Assembly (NCBI GenBank): GCA_028293405.1 | Contig: JAQGOW010000205.1 | Location: 1-18,216, forward strand | From: Verrucomicrobiales bacterium | GTDB lineage: Bacteria; Verrucomicrobiota; Verrucomicrobiia; Limisphaerales; Palsa-1400 | DNA length: 18,216 nt | Direction: 5' to 3' | Shown here: piece after piece, positions 1-6,987 of the stretch | Layout of the letters: each line of letters begins with the position of its first letter | Position numbering within the stretch: the stretch's first letter is position 1 | The notes under the pieces: generated by a model | Told to the model about the DNA's origin: nothing | The model's input: the letters and a program-made list of their open reading frames with translations, nothing else | Databases searched by the model: none | Program-made: the position numbers and the translations under genes

Positions 1-1
1 C

Positions 2-208
2 ACCTGCACGCGTCTCGACGCCTCTCATCCATGGGAAGGCCGTCGTGGTCGCATCGACGCTGATTGGGTCCGCAGCCACGTCACCGACCTGCCGAACACC
101 GTGTTCTACGCGTGCGGCCCGAACGCATTAGTCGAAGCGACAGAGAATCTAGTCCTGAAAGAACTAAAAGTTCCGAAGGAACAGATGAAGACCGAGAAGT
201 GGGGTTAA
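2..208 (+). CDS. 3' end of a ferredoxin/flavodoxin-reductase-like FAD/NAD(P)-binding oxidoreductase (5' truncated)
   Basis: Reading codons from base 2 to the TAA at 206-208 gives 68 residues with no start, so the gene begins outside the window. The stretch PWEGRRGRIDADWV followed by NTVFYACGPNALVEATENL is the C-terminal part of the NAD(P)-binding lobe of the ferredoxin-NADP reductase superfamily. The CGP signature there contacts the nicotinamide, and the ending (KVPKEQMKTEKWG) matches the family's usual C-terminus, where the chain closes near the active site. Such proteins move electrons between NAD(P)H, FAD and an iron-sulfur or haem partner. The substrate cannot be told because the FAD lobe and any fused 2Fe-2S domain are missing. 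The gene converges on the PrsK-type kinase with only 27 bp between stops. That gap holds at most a 4-bp-arm hairpin and no convincing terminator. Confidence 0.75.
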   Translation, partial: TCTRLDASHPWEGRRGRIDADWVRSHVTDLPNTVFYACGPNALVEATENLVLKELKVPKEQMKTEKWG

Positions 209-235
209 TCTCTGCGTCTCTGCATAAAAGCGAGG

Positions 236-2353
236 CTAAGTGGCCTTTGACGTAAACGGAAACAGAACGCGGAACGTTGTCCCTTTGCCGAGTTCACTTT
301 GCACTTCCATGCGGCCGCCGTGCGCTTCGACAATCATCCGACTCTGAAACATCCCAATCCCGATGCCTTGCTTCTTCGTGGTTTGAAAAGGGCGGAAGAG
401 CTGTTTGGTCATGAACTCAGGCGTCATGCCAGCGCCGGTATCGCTCACGGTAATCACGGCCCAACCGGTTTGTTGCGCGGTCTGCACTTCGATTTTTCCG
501 GCAGTCATCGATTCCTTCGAGTTGAGCAGCAGGTTGGTCACAACTTTTTGCACCTGCTCGGGATCAATCGAAATGGAGGGCAGGGGAGCAAAGTTCGAAG
601 ACACCTCAATGCCCGCCGCGCCTTCGACGCACTTTAATGCCTCTTGCACCAATTTGTTCAGGTCAGTTTCGACAGGGCGCACGGGCATTTGTTCCCGCAA
701 CATGCTCAGGCGCCGAATGAGATCGTTGATATGATTTACCGTTTTGCCAATGCCGCGCAGCGCGTCTTCGCGGAAAGCCGGGTCGTTGAAGTGAACGGGA
801 AGATTCTGGAGCATTAACGACAATGTCGACGCGGTATTTTTCAAATCATGCACGAAGAAGGTCGACATGGTTTGGAACGCCTGCATTTCTTTGCCCTGAG
901 CGAGCCGTTGCGACAGTTGAATGTTGCGCAAGGTGGCGGCGGTTTGGTCCGCGATTGTTTTTAGAATTTCGAAATCCTGCAATACGAATGGCACTTCGCT
1001 GACACGGTCGCCAAGGATGATGATACCCAAAAGCTCGCCGCCCGCGTTCATCGATACGGCCACGCGATGGCCGCCTTGTTTGAATTGGTTGGGGTGACAG
1101 CGGCGGAGCGTCGCGGCCCAGTCCTCGTTGCGCGCATCGATATCTTGCGGATCGGGATTGCTGCGCATCGCTGTGATAATAGCGAAGGATTCTTCGCGCG
1201 TGGGCCGAATGGTTTCGCTGCTTTGTTGCGAGAGTGACGTTGAAGCAGCGTTGGTGATGCTCTGGTTGGCTTCGTCGACAATCCAAATGCTAACTGAAAG
1301 CGCCTGGAACAATTCGGACAGCATCTTCGCAACAGCACTGCTTAACTCGGATTGTTCCACGCGTGAGGCGGTGGCATCGGTGAAAGTTTTCCAGACTTTT
1401 CGATAATCGTAGAGCGGTCGTTGAAAATGACTACTGAAGAAACGGCGAGTCCAATGCCGGACGCGCTCCGACGTAAGCAACACAGTTATGCCCACGACAG
1501 TGATGAGAACCGCGAGCGCTTTTTCCGTGAACCCGGCGGAACTGCTGCCGAGGTAAGTAATGACTTTGGCGAGAACTCCGACAATCAGCAGGTAAACGCC
1601 GGTGACCACAACGGTGAGGGAGTTGTGTAATACATTCTTCGACGGGTAAACGTTTTGATCGAAATGCCCGGGGCGGAACAGTGACCGGGTGATGACAAGG
1701 CATCCGAGCAAAAGAGCGGCGCTATTGATTTGCAACAGTTGCGGATCGATTGACCGGAACAGCAGCACCTGGCTTGTGGTGTAAGCGCGCACCGCGAGGA
1801 ATAGGCCAACACCGAGCACTATAAATTTGATGCGCCAACGCATCGTGCCAACGGAATCGCGAAAGGTGCGTTCGAGGTTGATGAGGGAGAGAATTGTCGA
1901 AAGCAGAACGGCAATATTGAGCACGCTGCCGGAGATGTTCAGGCGAAGAATCCATTCCTGCACCTTGATTTGCGGTGCGATGATGAGCGCCTGGTGTCGC
2001 ACGCCTATCCACAATGCCGCGGCGATCGGCACGATTGCAGAGGCGACCCAAACCGCCCGCCAACGCGAGAGAAAGTCGCGGTAATTGCCGCGCGCGTAGG
2101 TAAGACTAAAAATCAGCCACAGGACCGGTGACAGGGAGACGGTGATCAACCGCAAGTATTGCCATTGCGCGATTTCGTTGATGTCGAACGATTCAAGTGT
2201 GAGAGCAACAAAGACGTTCTCAACGGCAACCAAAAGCATGCCGAGCGCGAAGCACCAATGCGCGATCGAGCGACGTTGTTCGCGGATAACTACCACCGCG
2301 AGAAGAGCAGCCAAACCCGCGCCCGCATAAGCTAACAATGTCGCACTGTTCAT
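236..2353 (-). CDS. prsK: PrsK-type membrane histidine kinase (PEP-CTERM/exosortase system family)
   Basis: A 705-residue sensor kinase, the usual length of the PrsK family. The first ~300 residues contain about nine or ten hydrophobic membrane segments (for example near 4-26, 32-52, 141-162, 246-266 and 277-294). A GAF-like sensor region lies at about 325-475. The dimerisation/phospho-acceptor box FVHDLKN has its histidine at residue 502; HDLKN rather than HExxTP is typical of this family. The C-terminal ATPase domain shows an N-box (NLLLNSKESM), a G1 box (SDTGAGM) and a G2 box (GIGIGM). In families studied elsewhere, PrsK pairs with the NtrC-like, sigma-54-dependent regulator PrsR to control PEP-CTERM protein and exopolysaccharide genes. 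Neither prsR, an exosortase nor a PEP-CTERM protein is in this window, so the partner lies outside. The gene is divergent from the porin gene, whose leader carries a sigma-54-type promoter. The start is the first ATG after the upstream stops; no strong Shine-Dalgarno sequence is seen. Confidence 0.87.
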   Translation of the reverse strand: MNSATLLAYAGAGLAALLAVVVIREQRRSIAHWCFALGMLLVAVENVFVALTLESFDINEIAQWQYLRLITVSLSPVLWLIFSLTYARGNYRDFLSRWRAVWVASAIVPIAAALWIGVRHQALIIAPQIKVQEWILRLNISGSVLNIAVLLSTILSLINLERTFRDSVGTMRWRIKFIVLGVGLFLAVRAYTTSQVLLFRSIDPQLLQINSAALLLGCLVITRSLFRPGHFDQNVYPSKNVLHNSLTVVVTGVYLLIVGVLAKVITYLGSSSAGFTEKALAVLITVVGITVLLTSERVRHWTRRFFSSHFQRPLYDYRKVWKTFTDATASRVEQSELSSAVAKMLSELFQALSVSIWIVDEANQSITNAASTSLSQQSSETIRPTREESFAIITAMRSNPDPQDIDARNEDWAATLRRCHPNQFKQGGHRVAVSMNAGGELLGIIILGDRVSEVPFVLQDFEILKTIADQTAATLRNIQLSQRLAQGKEMQAFQTMSTFFVHDLKNTASTLSLMLQNLPVHFNDPAFREDALRGIGKTVNHINDLIRRLSMLREQMPVRPVETDLNKLVQEALKCVEGAAGIEVSSNFAPLPSISIDPEQVQKVVTNLLLNSKESMTAGKIEVQTAQQTGWAVITVSDTGAGMTPEFMTKQLFRPFQTTKKQGIGIGMFQSRMIVEAHGGRMEVQSELGKGTTFRVLFPFTSKAT

Positions 2354-2488
2354 TTATTGACGTGAAGTGTAGCCACGGATTGAGCGCAGATGAAACATGG
2401 ATTTTTTCGCCCGATGAACTTGAGCGTTTTTAACCATCCTGTGCAGAGTTGTTCAGCCGAAATTGAAAGGGTTTACGTAAGTTGTTGA

Positions 2489-2504
2489 TTTACTGCGTGG
2501 TAAA
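2489..2504. promoter_or_regulatory. Inverted repeat TTTAC-N6-GTAAA, candidate activator site
   Basis: A perfect 5-bp-arm dyad with a 6-bp spacer, centred about 25 bp upstream of the -24 GG of the sigma-54-like promoter (about -49 from the expected start of transcription). An 8-bp palindrome, TTACGTAA, lies just upstream at 2472-2479 and repeats the same half-site motif (TTAC/GTAA). Dyads of this form are typical of dimeric regulators. The location between prsK and the sigma-54 promoter makes PrsR or another enhancer-binding protein a plausible ligand. No protein is assigned from sequence alone, and AT-rich 5-bp arms do occur by chance. Confidence 0.4.
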
Positions 2505-2519
2505 GTTCTGTTGACACGA

Positions 2520-2535
2520 TGGTACGCCCCCTGCT
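2520..2535 (+). promoter_or_regulatory. Sigma-54 (RpoN) -24/-12 promoter of the porin gene
   Basis: TGGTACGCCCCCTGCT matches the consensus TGGCACG-N4-TTGCW at 10 of 12 fixed positions. The invariant GG (2521-2522) and GC (2533-2534) have exactly 10 bp between them. It points at the porin gene, whose likely start is 117 bp downstream, giving a leader of about 105 nt. Sigma-54 promoters need an AAA+ enhancer-binding activator, and the divergent kinase belongs to a family (PrsK) whose known partner is such an activator. A TTGACA hexamer at 2511-2516 overlaps this region but has no -10 box at the right distance. Confidence 0.65.
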
Positions 2536-2567
2536 TGGAGGTGAACAGAGTTCCTCAGTGCATGTTG

Positions 2568-2593
2568 GACCGGGGTCTTTCGAGGCCCCGGTC
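2568..2593 (+). promoter_or_regulatory. Strong 5'-leader hairpin with UUCG loop
   Basis: GACCGGGGTCT (2568-2578) pairs with AGGCCCCGGTC (2583-2593) in an 11-bp stem with one G-U pair, closed over the tetraloop UUCG (2579-2582). It lies in the middle of the predicted porin leader, 58 bp before the ATG. It is not followed by a T-run, so it does not look like a simple intrinsic terminator. Stable 5' stems are known to protect outer-membrane protein mRNAs such as ompA from decay, and a similar role is plausible here. Confidence 0.6.
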
Positions 2594-2651
2594 TGATTGT
2601 TCGAGGTGCGATTTTAATCAAAACCAAAAAAGAAAAGCCAACTCCCTGTAT

Positions 2652-3908
2652 ATGGAAATGAAAAAATTGTGCGGCGCGATTCTGATTGCCGCGTCGTTCA
2701 CCCCTGCAATCGTTCAAGCTGAAGAGGCGAAAACCACGCCGTTGTTGACGGCGTTATCCGCGACGACGATCAGCGGTTATGTGGACACTTCTGCGATTTG
2801 GAACCCGGGCACGGGCAACGCCAATCCCGCTCCGTTCGGCTTCAATATTCCGTCGCGTCGCGATGGTTTTAATTTGGATTCAGTCGCCTTGAATATCGAG
2901 AAGCCGTTGTCTGACGAAGGATGGGCTGCGGGTTACGCAGTTGATTTGATGTTTGGGCCAGACGCCCCGGGTGTGACCGGATCGGGTGTGATCGGCAGCG
3001 GAATCGGTGAGAACATCCGCCAGGCTTACGTGTCACTGCATGCGCCCGTCGGAAACGGACTCACATTCAAAATGGGTCGTTGGGACACCGTTATCGGTTA
3101 CGAAAGTAACGACGCCTACAAGAACGATAACTTCACCCGTTCGTATGGGTGGTCTGTCGAGCCTACTGAACACACCGGCTTACTCGGTGAATATCGCTTC
3201 TGCGATTCGATGTTGTTGGATGTCGGCGTTGCGAACACGGTCACGACCGGTCCGATCAATGCGAAGAGTCCTCGTGCCGAAAGCAAGAAAGCGATTGTCA
3301 GCTTGCTCACGCTCACGGCTCCCACGAATTGGGGATCGTTCAGTGGTTCGACCCTTGCCGTCGGCCTGGATTACGGTCCGGGTGCAGTGACGCATGATCG
3401 CACGCATCTGTATGTCGGTGGCACGATCAGCTTGCCCATTACCAACCTGACTGTCGGCGCGGCGTGGGATTCCATGAACCATTGCGACATCGGCGGAGTC
3501 GACACGGGATATATGTATACCGTCGCAGGCTACGCAAAATATCAGTTCACCGACAAAGCCAGTTTGCATTTGCGTGGTGAATACGGTCGCGGCGCAGGAT
3601 TGGGTCTCTTGGCTGGAACGACCACTGCGTCTTTTGGCGCATCTAACGCTGGAACAACATTCAACAACGAGCCGTTCACCAAAGTCATCGCGCTCACTGG
3701 CACGTTTGAATATGACCTGTGGGCCAATGTCATCAGCCGCATCGAAGTCCGCTGGGATCACGCTGCCGACGGCAGTCGTCCGTTCGGTGGAACTCTTTCG
3801 CCAGCTCAGGCTGACGCCGCCACCGCCGCAGTCGGAGGAGTCTCCGGCCCTACCGGCTCGAAGAAAAACGACCTCATGGTCGCAGCCAATCTGATCTTCA
3901 AGTTCTAA
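2652..3908 (+). CDS. Outer-membrane beta-barrel porin-like protein (BBP2/OmpL-like)
   Basis: The product is 418 residues from the ATG at 2652 (416 from the alternative ATG at 2658). It opens with a clear Sec signal peptide: MKKL, a hydrophobic core, then a predicted AXA-type cleavage after IVQA. The mature chain has many short amphipathic strands with aromatic residues at their ends, and motifs typical of putative beta-barrel porin-2 proteins (SGYVDTSAIWNPG, NIRQAYVSLHAPVGNG, FKMGRWDTVIGYES). It finishes on phenylalanine (LIFKF), the usual recognition end for the BAM assembly machinery. It probably forms a diffusion channel or structural barrel in the outer membrane; the substrate is unknown. 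The reading frame stays open back to 2511, but a start there would bury the signal peptide and overlap the promoter, so it is rejected. Control is likely through sigma-54 and the leader hairpin. A terminator follows 44 bp after the stop. Confidence 0.83.
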   Translation: MEMKKLCGAILIAASFTPAIVQAEEAKTTPLLTALSATTISGYVDTSAIWNPGTGNANPAPFGFNIPSRRDGFNLDSVALNIEKPLSDEGWAAGYAVDLMFGPDAPGVTGSGVIGSGIGENIRQAYVSLHAPVGNGLTFKMGRWDTVIGYESNDAYKNDNFTRSYGWSVEPTEHTGLLGEYRFCDSMLLDVGVANTVTTGPINAKSPRAESKKAIVSLLTLTAPTNWGSFSGSTLAVGLDYGPGAVTHDRTHLYVGGTISLPITNLTVGAAWDSMNHCDIGGVDTGYMYTVAGYAKYQFTDKASLHLRGEYGRGAGLGLLAGTTTASFGASNAGTTFNNEPFTKVIALTGTFEYDLWANVISRIEVRWDHAADGSRPFGGTLSPAQADAATAAVGGVSGPTGSKKNDLMVAANLIFKF

Positions 3909-3952
3909 GCGTCTTGCAGGTACCCCTGCATCGCTCGAACGTCAGACAATTT

Positions 3953-3990
3953 GGTCGACGGCTTCATTGAGGCCGTCGACCATTTGCTTT
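3953..3990 (+). terminator. Rho-independent terminator after the porin gene
   Basis: GGTCGACGGC (3953-3962) and GCCGTCGACC (3972-3981) form a perfect 10-bp stem over a 9-nt loop. A T-rich but interrupted tail (ATTTGCTTT) follows. It separates the porin transcript from the lipoprotein gene. Confidence 0.72.
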
Positions 3991-4069
3991 GATCAGGGAT
4001 GCCGGAAATGATTGACGCAGGTGGTGCGGAGCATGACTCTGTCTCGAAGAGGTTCACAAGTTCTCACGT

Positions 4070-4339
4070 ATGAAAAAACTCATCACAATCGGTTTCGCCG
4101 CAGTGTTGTTCGTCGGCTGCAAGAGCAGTTACGACGTTACACTTAACAATGGCTCGCAGTACACTAGCGTGAGCAAACCGAAGCTGGACCCGGACAGAGG
4201 CGTCTACATTTTTAAGAACATGTCGGGCAAATCTTACACGGTCCCGGAGACGCGCGTTCGCACGATTGAACCACACACGAAGAGAGACCCGAAGTTCCGC
4301 AACCAATCGGATTCGGAATTTAAGTCTTCCGGAAGGTAG
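4070..4339 (+). CDS. Small YgdI/YgdR-family lipoprotein
   Basis: An 89-residue protein starting MKKLITIGF with a lipoprotein signal peptide. The lipobox LFVGC puts the lipidated cysteine at residue 17. The mature part has the small SH3-like fold pattern of the YgdI/YgdR (DUF903) family: YDVTLNNGSQYTSVSKPKLD, a turn, then a strand pair ending in VRTIEP. This matches the Escherichia coli proteins, whose function is unknown, but the tail after about residue 70 is an extra charged extension. A purine-rich GAAGAGG lies about 17 nt upstream of the ATG, further than ideal. A TTGACG -35-like hexamer at 4012-4017 lacks a good -10. The last 20 bp overlap the 3' end of ribE on the other strand, so the two transcripts converge with antisense ends. 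Confidence 0.75.
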   Translation: MKKLITIGFAAVLFVGCKSSYDVTLNNGSQYTSVSKPKLDPDRGVYIFKNMSGKSYTVPETRVRTIEPHTKRDPKFRNQSDSEFKSSGR

Positions 4340-4928
4340 CAAAGCGCTCGGCGTATTTGCCAAGCATATCGGCCTCGAGATTCACCGCTTCGCCGACTTT
4401 GCGTTCGTGCAATGCCGTCACTTTGTAAGTGTGCGGAATGATCCAGACGCGGAACGATTTTTTGTTCACGTCCGCAACAGTCAGGCTGATGCCATCGACA
4501 GCGATTGAGCCTTTTTGCACGATGTAACGGAGAATTTCCGGCGGAGCGCTGATGTCCAACACGTAATCTTTGCCCGACGGTTCCCAACGGATGATCTTAC
4601 CGGTGCCATCGATGTGGCCCGTGACAAAATGTCCACCAAAACGACCATCAGCACGCAACGGGCGCTCAAGGTTGAGGACATTGCCTGGCTTCGCGAATTG
4701 CAGGTTGGTGCGGTTCCACGTTTCGGCGAGCAGTGAAAATTGAATAACCTTTTTACCCGCACGCCTGGTCATTTTTTCGGCCGTTAAACAGCAGCCATTG
4801 ACGGCCACGCTGTCGCCCTGTTTCAGGCCGCGCGCGCAGACGCGGCTGCTGACGAGCAGCCGAATGCCGTTTTTGAGCGGCTCGATTTTTTCCACGTTTC
4901 CCGTTTCTTCAACGATGCCTGTGAACAT
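4320..4928 (-). CDS. ribE: Riboflavin synthase, alpha chain
   Basis: A 202-residue protein of the usual length for the enzyme that dismutates two 6,7-dimethyl-8-ribityllumazine molecules to riboflavin and the pyrimidinedione precursor, in the cytosol as a homotrimer. The N-terminus MFTGIVEETG is diagnostic. The two duplicated lumazine-binding barrels each show their signature: VNGCCLT (43-49) in the first and VDGISLT (144-150) in the second, with GGHFVTGHIDG (98-108) opening the second barrel and IPHTYKVTAL (164-173) near its end. The ATG follows the ribD stop with a single base between (TGA-T-ATG), so translation is probably coupled. It is the last gene of the nusB-PHP-ftsY-ribD-ribE string. 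The enzyme supplying its substrate (RibH) is not in the window. The symbol ribC is used for the same enzyme in some species. Confidence 0.96.
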   Translation of the reverse strand: MFTGIVEETGNVEKIEPLKNGIRLLVSSRVCARGLKQGDSVAVNGCCLTAEKMTRRAGKKVIQFSLLAETWNRTNLQFAKPGNVLNLERPLRADGRFGGHFVTGHIDGTGKIIRWEPSGKDYVLDISAPPEILRYIVQKGSIAVDGISLTVADVNKKSFRVWIIPHTYKVTALHERKVGEAVNLEADMLGKYAERFATFRKT

Positions 4929-4929
4929 A

Positions 4930-6048
4930 TCAGCGCGCTTTCACTCTCGCGTTCAAGAGTAGGTCGCCTCCCAAGCTATGCCATTCGACGTCCTCTAAAA
5001 CAATCTTGTCTTCGAGTTTCAAAATGCCGTCCCCGCCCACCGCCCGAGGCGCTTCGCGTCCGCCGATGACGATCGGCGCGAAAAAAAATGCAACCCGATG
5101 CGCAAAACCATTCAGCAAAAAGTGCGCATTCGTTTCGCCGCCGCCTTCGATGAGCAATTGGGTGACATTTTCCTGTCCAAGTTTCTTGAGCAACCACCGT
5201 ATATCGATTTTGCCGCGACGCTCCGGAGCGACGATTACATTGACGCGTTTGCGGAGTGTTTCGATTTTGCGTTTCGGCGCTGATCCAGAAACGACAACTG
5301 TTGTGGCTGTTTTAAATTCGTCGATGAGCAGTTTTGCATCGAGTTGAATTCTGGCCGACGGATCCAAAACGATTCGGCGCAACGGAAAGGTTCGTTTCGA
5401 AGCGTATTCGCCGCGAACGGTCAGGCTTGGATTGTCGCGAAGAACTGTGTTGATCCCGACGATAATGGCGTCTGACCCAGCGCGAATTTTCATTCCCACT
5501 GCGCGCGATTTATCATTGGTGATCCATTTGGATTCGCCGGTTTTAGTCGCAATGCGGCCATCGAGCGACATCGCCGATTTAACAATAACGAACGGAGTGC
5601 GATGGATGATCCAATGATTGAAGGCCTCATTGAGCCTCGTGCATTCGGTTTCGAGGACGCCAGAAGTGACGGCGATTTTCGCGCGCTGCAAGATTTTGAG
5701 CCCGTTGCCGGCATGTGTCGGATTTGAATCGATAGCGCCGGTAACGAGTCGTTTGATCCCGGCCTTAATCAACGCATCGCTGCAAGGCGGTGTTCGGCCG
5801 TGTGTCGAACAAGGTTCGAGCGTGACGTAGAATGTCGCGCCTTTTGGGTTGTGGCCCTTTCGCTCTGCATCGCGAAGCGCCTCGATTTCCGCATGAGGCA
5901 ACCCCGCGCGATGATGCCAGCCTTCGCCGATAATTTTTCCGGCCTTCACCAAAACAGCGCCGACCATTGGGTTTGGAGAAGTCGCGCCGTAAGCGCGTTG
6001 CGCCAACTTGAGGGCGCGGCGCATCATTAATATGTCCGTCGCAGGCAC
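4930..6048 (-). CDS. ribD: Bifunctional diaminohydroxyphosphoribosylaminopyrimidine deaminase / 5-amino-6-(5-phosphoribosylamino)uracil reductase
   Basis: 372 residues, the usual size of the two-domain RibD that carries out the second and third steps of riboflavin synthesis. The N-terminal cytidine-deaminase-like domain (about 5-145) contains the zinc and catalytic site HAE (52-54) and PC...PPC (Cys80, Cys89). The C-terminal reductase domain (about 150-370) has the dihydrofolate-reductase-like fold with SLDGRIA, WITNDKSR, an NADPH-binding segment IIVGINTVLRDNP, and LIEGGGETNAHFL near the end. The start ATG is 2 nt after the ftsY stop, and the stop is 1 nt before ribE, placing it firmly in one operon. 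ATGs at residues 8 and 9 are possible alternative starts. Confidence 0.96.
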   Translation of the reverse strand: MPATDILMMRRALKLAQRAYGATSPNPMVGAVLVKAGKIIGEGWHHRAGLPHAEIEALRDAERKGHNPKGATFYVTLEPCSTHGRTPPCSDALIKAGIKRLVTGAIDSNPTHAGNGLKILQRAKIAVTSGVLETECTRLNEAFNHWIIHRTPFVIVKSAMSLDGRIATKTGESKWITNDKSRAVGMKIRAGSDAIIVGINTVLRDNPSLTVRGEYASKRTFPLRRIVLDPSARIQLDAKLLIDEFKTATTVVVSGSAPKRKIETLRKRVNVIVAPERRGKIDIRWLLKKLGQENVTQLLIEGGGETNAHFLLNGFAHRVAFFFAPIVIGGREAPRAVGGDGILKLEDKIVLEDVEWHSLGGDLLLNARVKAR

Positions 6049-6050
6049 GG

Positions 6051-6965
6051 CTAATCCTTTTCGAACAAAGCGTCCGCGAATTGTTTAGCGTCGAATGGCT
6101 GCAGGTCTTCGGCCTTTTCGCCGAGGCCGACGAACTTGATTGGCAACCCAAGTTCTTTTTGAATCGCGACGACCATGCCGCCTTTGCTGGTGCCGTCGAG
6201 TTTCGTCACGACAAGGCCGGTGAGTTTGACGGCTTTGTGAAATTCGCGCGCTTGATTCAGCGCGTTCATGCCAGTCGTGGCATCGAGCACAAGGAGAGTT
6301 TCGTGCGGTGCGCCGGGAAGTTTTTTGTCCATGACGCGGTGAACTTTCTGAAGTTCCTGCATCAGGTTGTGTTTGGTGTGCAAACGGCCGGCGGTATCGA
6401 TGAAGAGATATTGTGCGTTGCGCGCCTGCGCTGCGGTGATGGCGTCATGCGCGACCGCCGCTGGATCCGCGTTCGGCGCGCCAGCGACGACTTCGATATT
6501 CAACCGCTCGCCCCAAACTTTTAATTGCTCAACCGCTGCCGCGCGGAATGTGTCGCAAGCCCCGAGCATCGCGAGTCCTCCGTCTTGTTTTACGGAATAC
6601 GCAAGCTTCGCGGCCGATGTCGTTTTTCCAGTGCCGTTCACGCCGACGACGGAAATGACCGTCACCCCGGGAACTCGCTTTAACGTCGGGTCAGCCGTCG
6701 ATAAACTTTTTGTCACTTCCGCGCTGGCGATCGCAAAAACATCCAGACCCGCGCTCCCCTGCGTTTCGTAAGCCTTCTTCACCGCCGTAACGATTTCGCT
6801 CGTCATGGCCATGCCGAGGTCCGCCGCAATCAACGCCGCTTCCAAATCCTCCAGCGTCGCCGCCGTCATTTTCGGCGACGAAGTGACGATGCGTTTGATC
6901 TCGTGCGTGAGCTTGGAATGCGTCTTCTGTAAGCCGTCCTTGAACTTCTTGAATAGTCCTAACAT
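6051..6965 (-). CDS. ftsY: Signal recognition particle receptor FtsY
   Basis: The 304-residue GTPase docks the SRP-ribosome complex at the inner membrane for co-translational insertion of membrane proteins. An NG core is visible. The helical N domain occupies about 1-95. The G domain shows G1 GVNGTGKTT (108-116), DTFRAAA (138-144), G3 DTAGR (190-194), G4 TKLDG (254-258) and the closing GLGEKAEDLQPFD (280-292). The acidic A domain of the E. coli protein is absent; only a short amphipathic basic start (MLGLFKKFKDGLQK) remains, which in such short FtsY proteins serves as the lipid-binding helix. I chose the ATG at 6965 because GAGG lies 8 nt upstream and it gives the standard N-terminus. An upstream ATG at 7025 would add 20 residues and overlap the PHP gene. 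The stop is 2 nt before ribD. Confidence 0.95.
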   Translation of the reverse strand: MLGLFKKFKDGLQKTHSKLTHEIKRIVTSSPKMTAATLEDLEAALIAADLGMAMTSEIVTAVKKAYETQGSAGLDVFAIASAEVTKSLSTADPTLKRVPGVTVISVVGVNGTGKTTSAAKLAYSVKQDGGLAMLGACDTFRAAAVEQLKVWGERLNIEVVAGAPNADPAAVAHDAITAAQARNAQYLFIDTAGRLHTKHNLMQELQKVHRVMDKKLPGAPHETLLVLDATTGMNALNQAREFHKAVKLTGLVVTKLDGTSKGGMVVAIQKELGLPIKFVGLGEKAEDLQPFDAKQFADALFEKD

Positions 6966-6973
6966 GCCGATGA

Positions 6974-6977
6974 CCTC
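6974..6977 (-). promoter_or_regulatory. Shine-Dalgarno site that sets the ftsY start
   Basis: On the minus strand, GAGG within CTCGAGGTCA sits 8 nt before the ATG at 6965. This supports that start over the upstream in-frame ATG at 7025. The site lies in the short gap after the PHP gene. Confidence 0.6.
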
Positions 6978-6987
6978 GAGGTGCTTG

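Noticed and set aside
2366..2371. TACACT -10-like hexamer for prsK on the minus strand
   Set aside because: The -35 partner (TTCATC) matches only half of the consensus, so support is too weak to list.
2511..2516. Perfect TTGACA -35 box upstream of the porin gene
   Set aside because: There is no -10-like hexamer 16-18 bp downstream, and the bases overlap the better sigma-54-type element.
2511..2651. Longer N-terminus of the porin frame, starting at TTG 2511
   Set aside because: It would place the signal peptide in the middle of the protein and translate through the promoter and hairpin.
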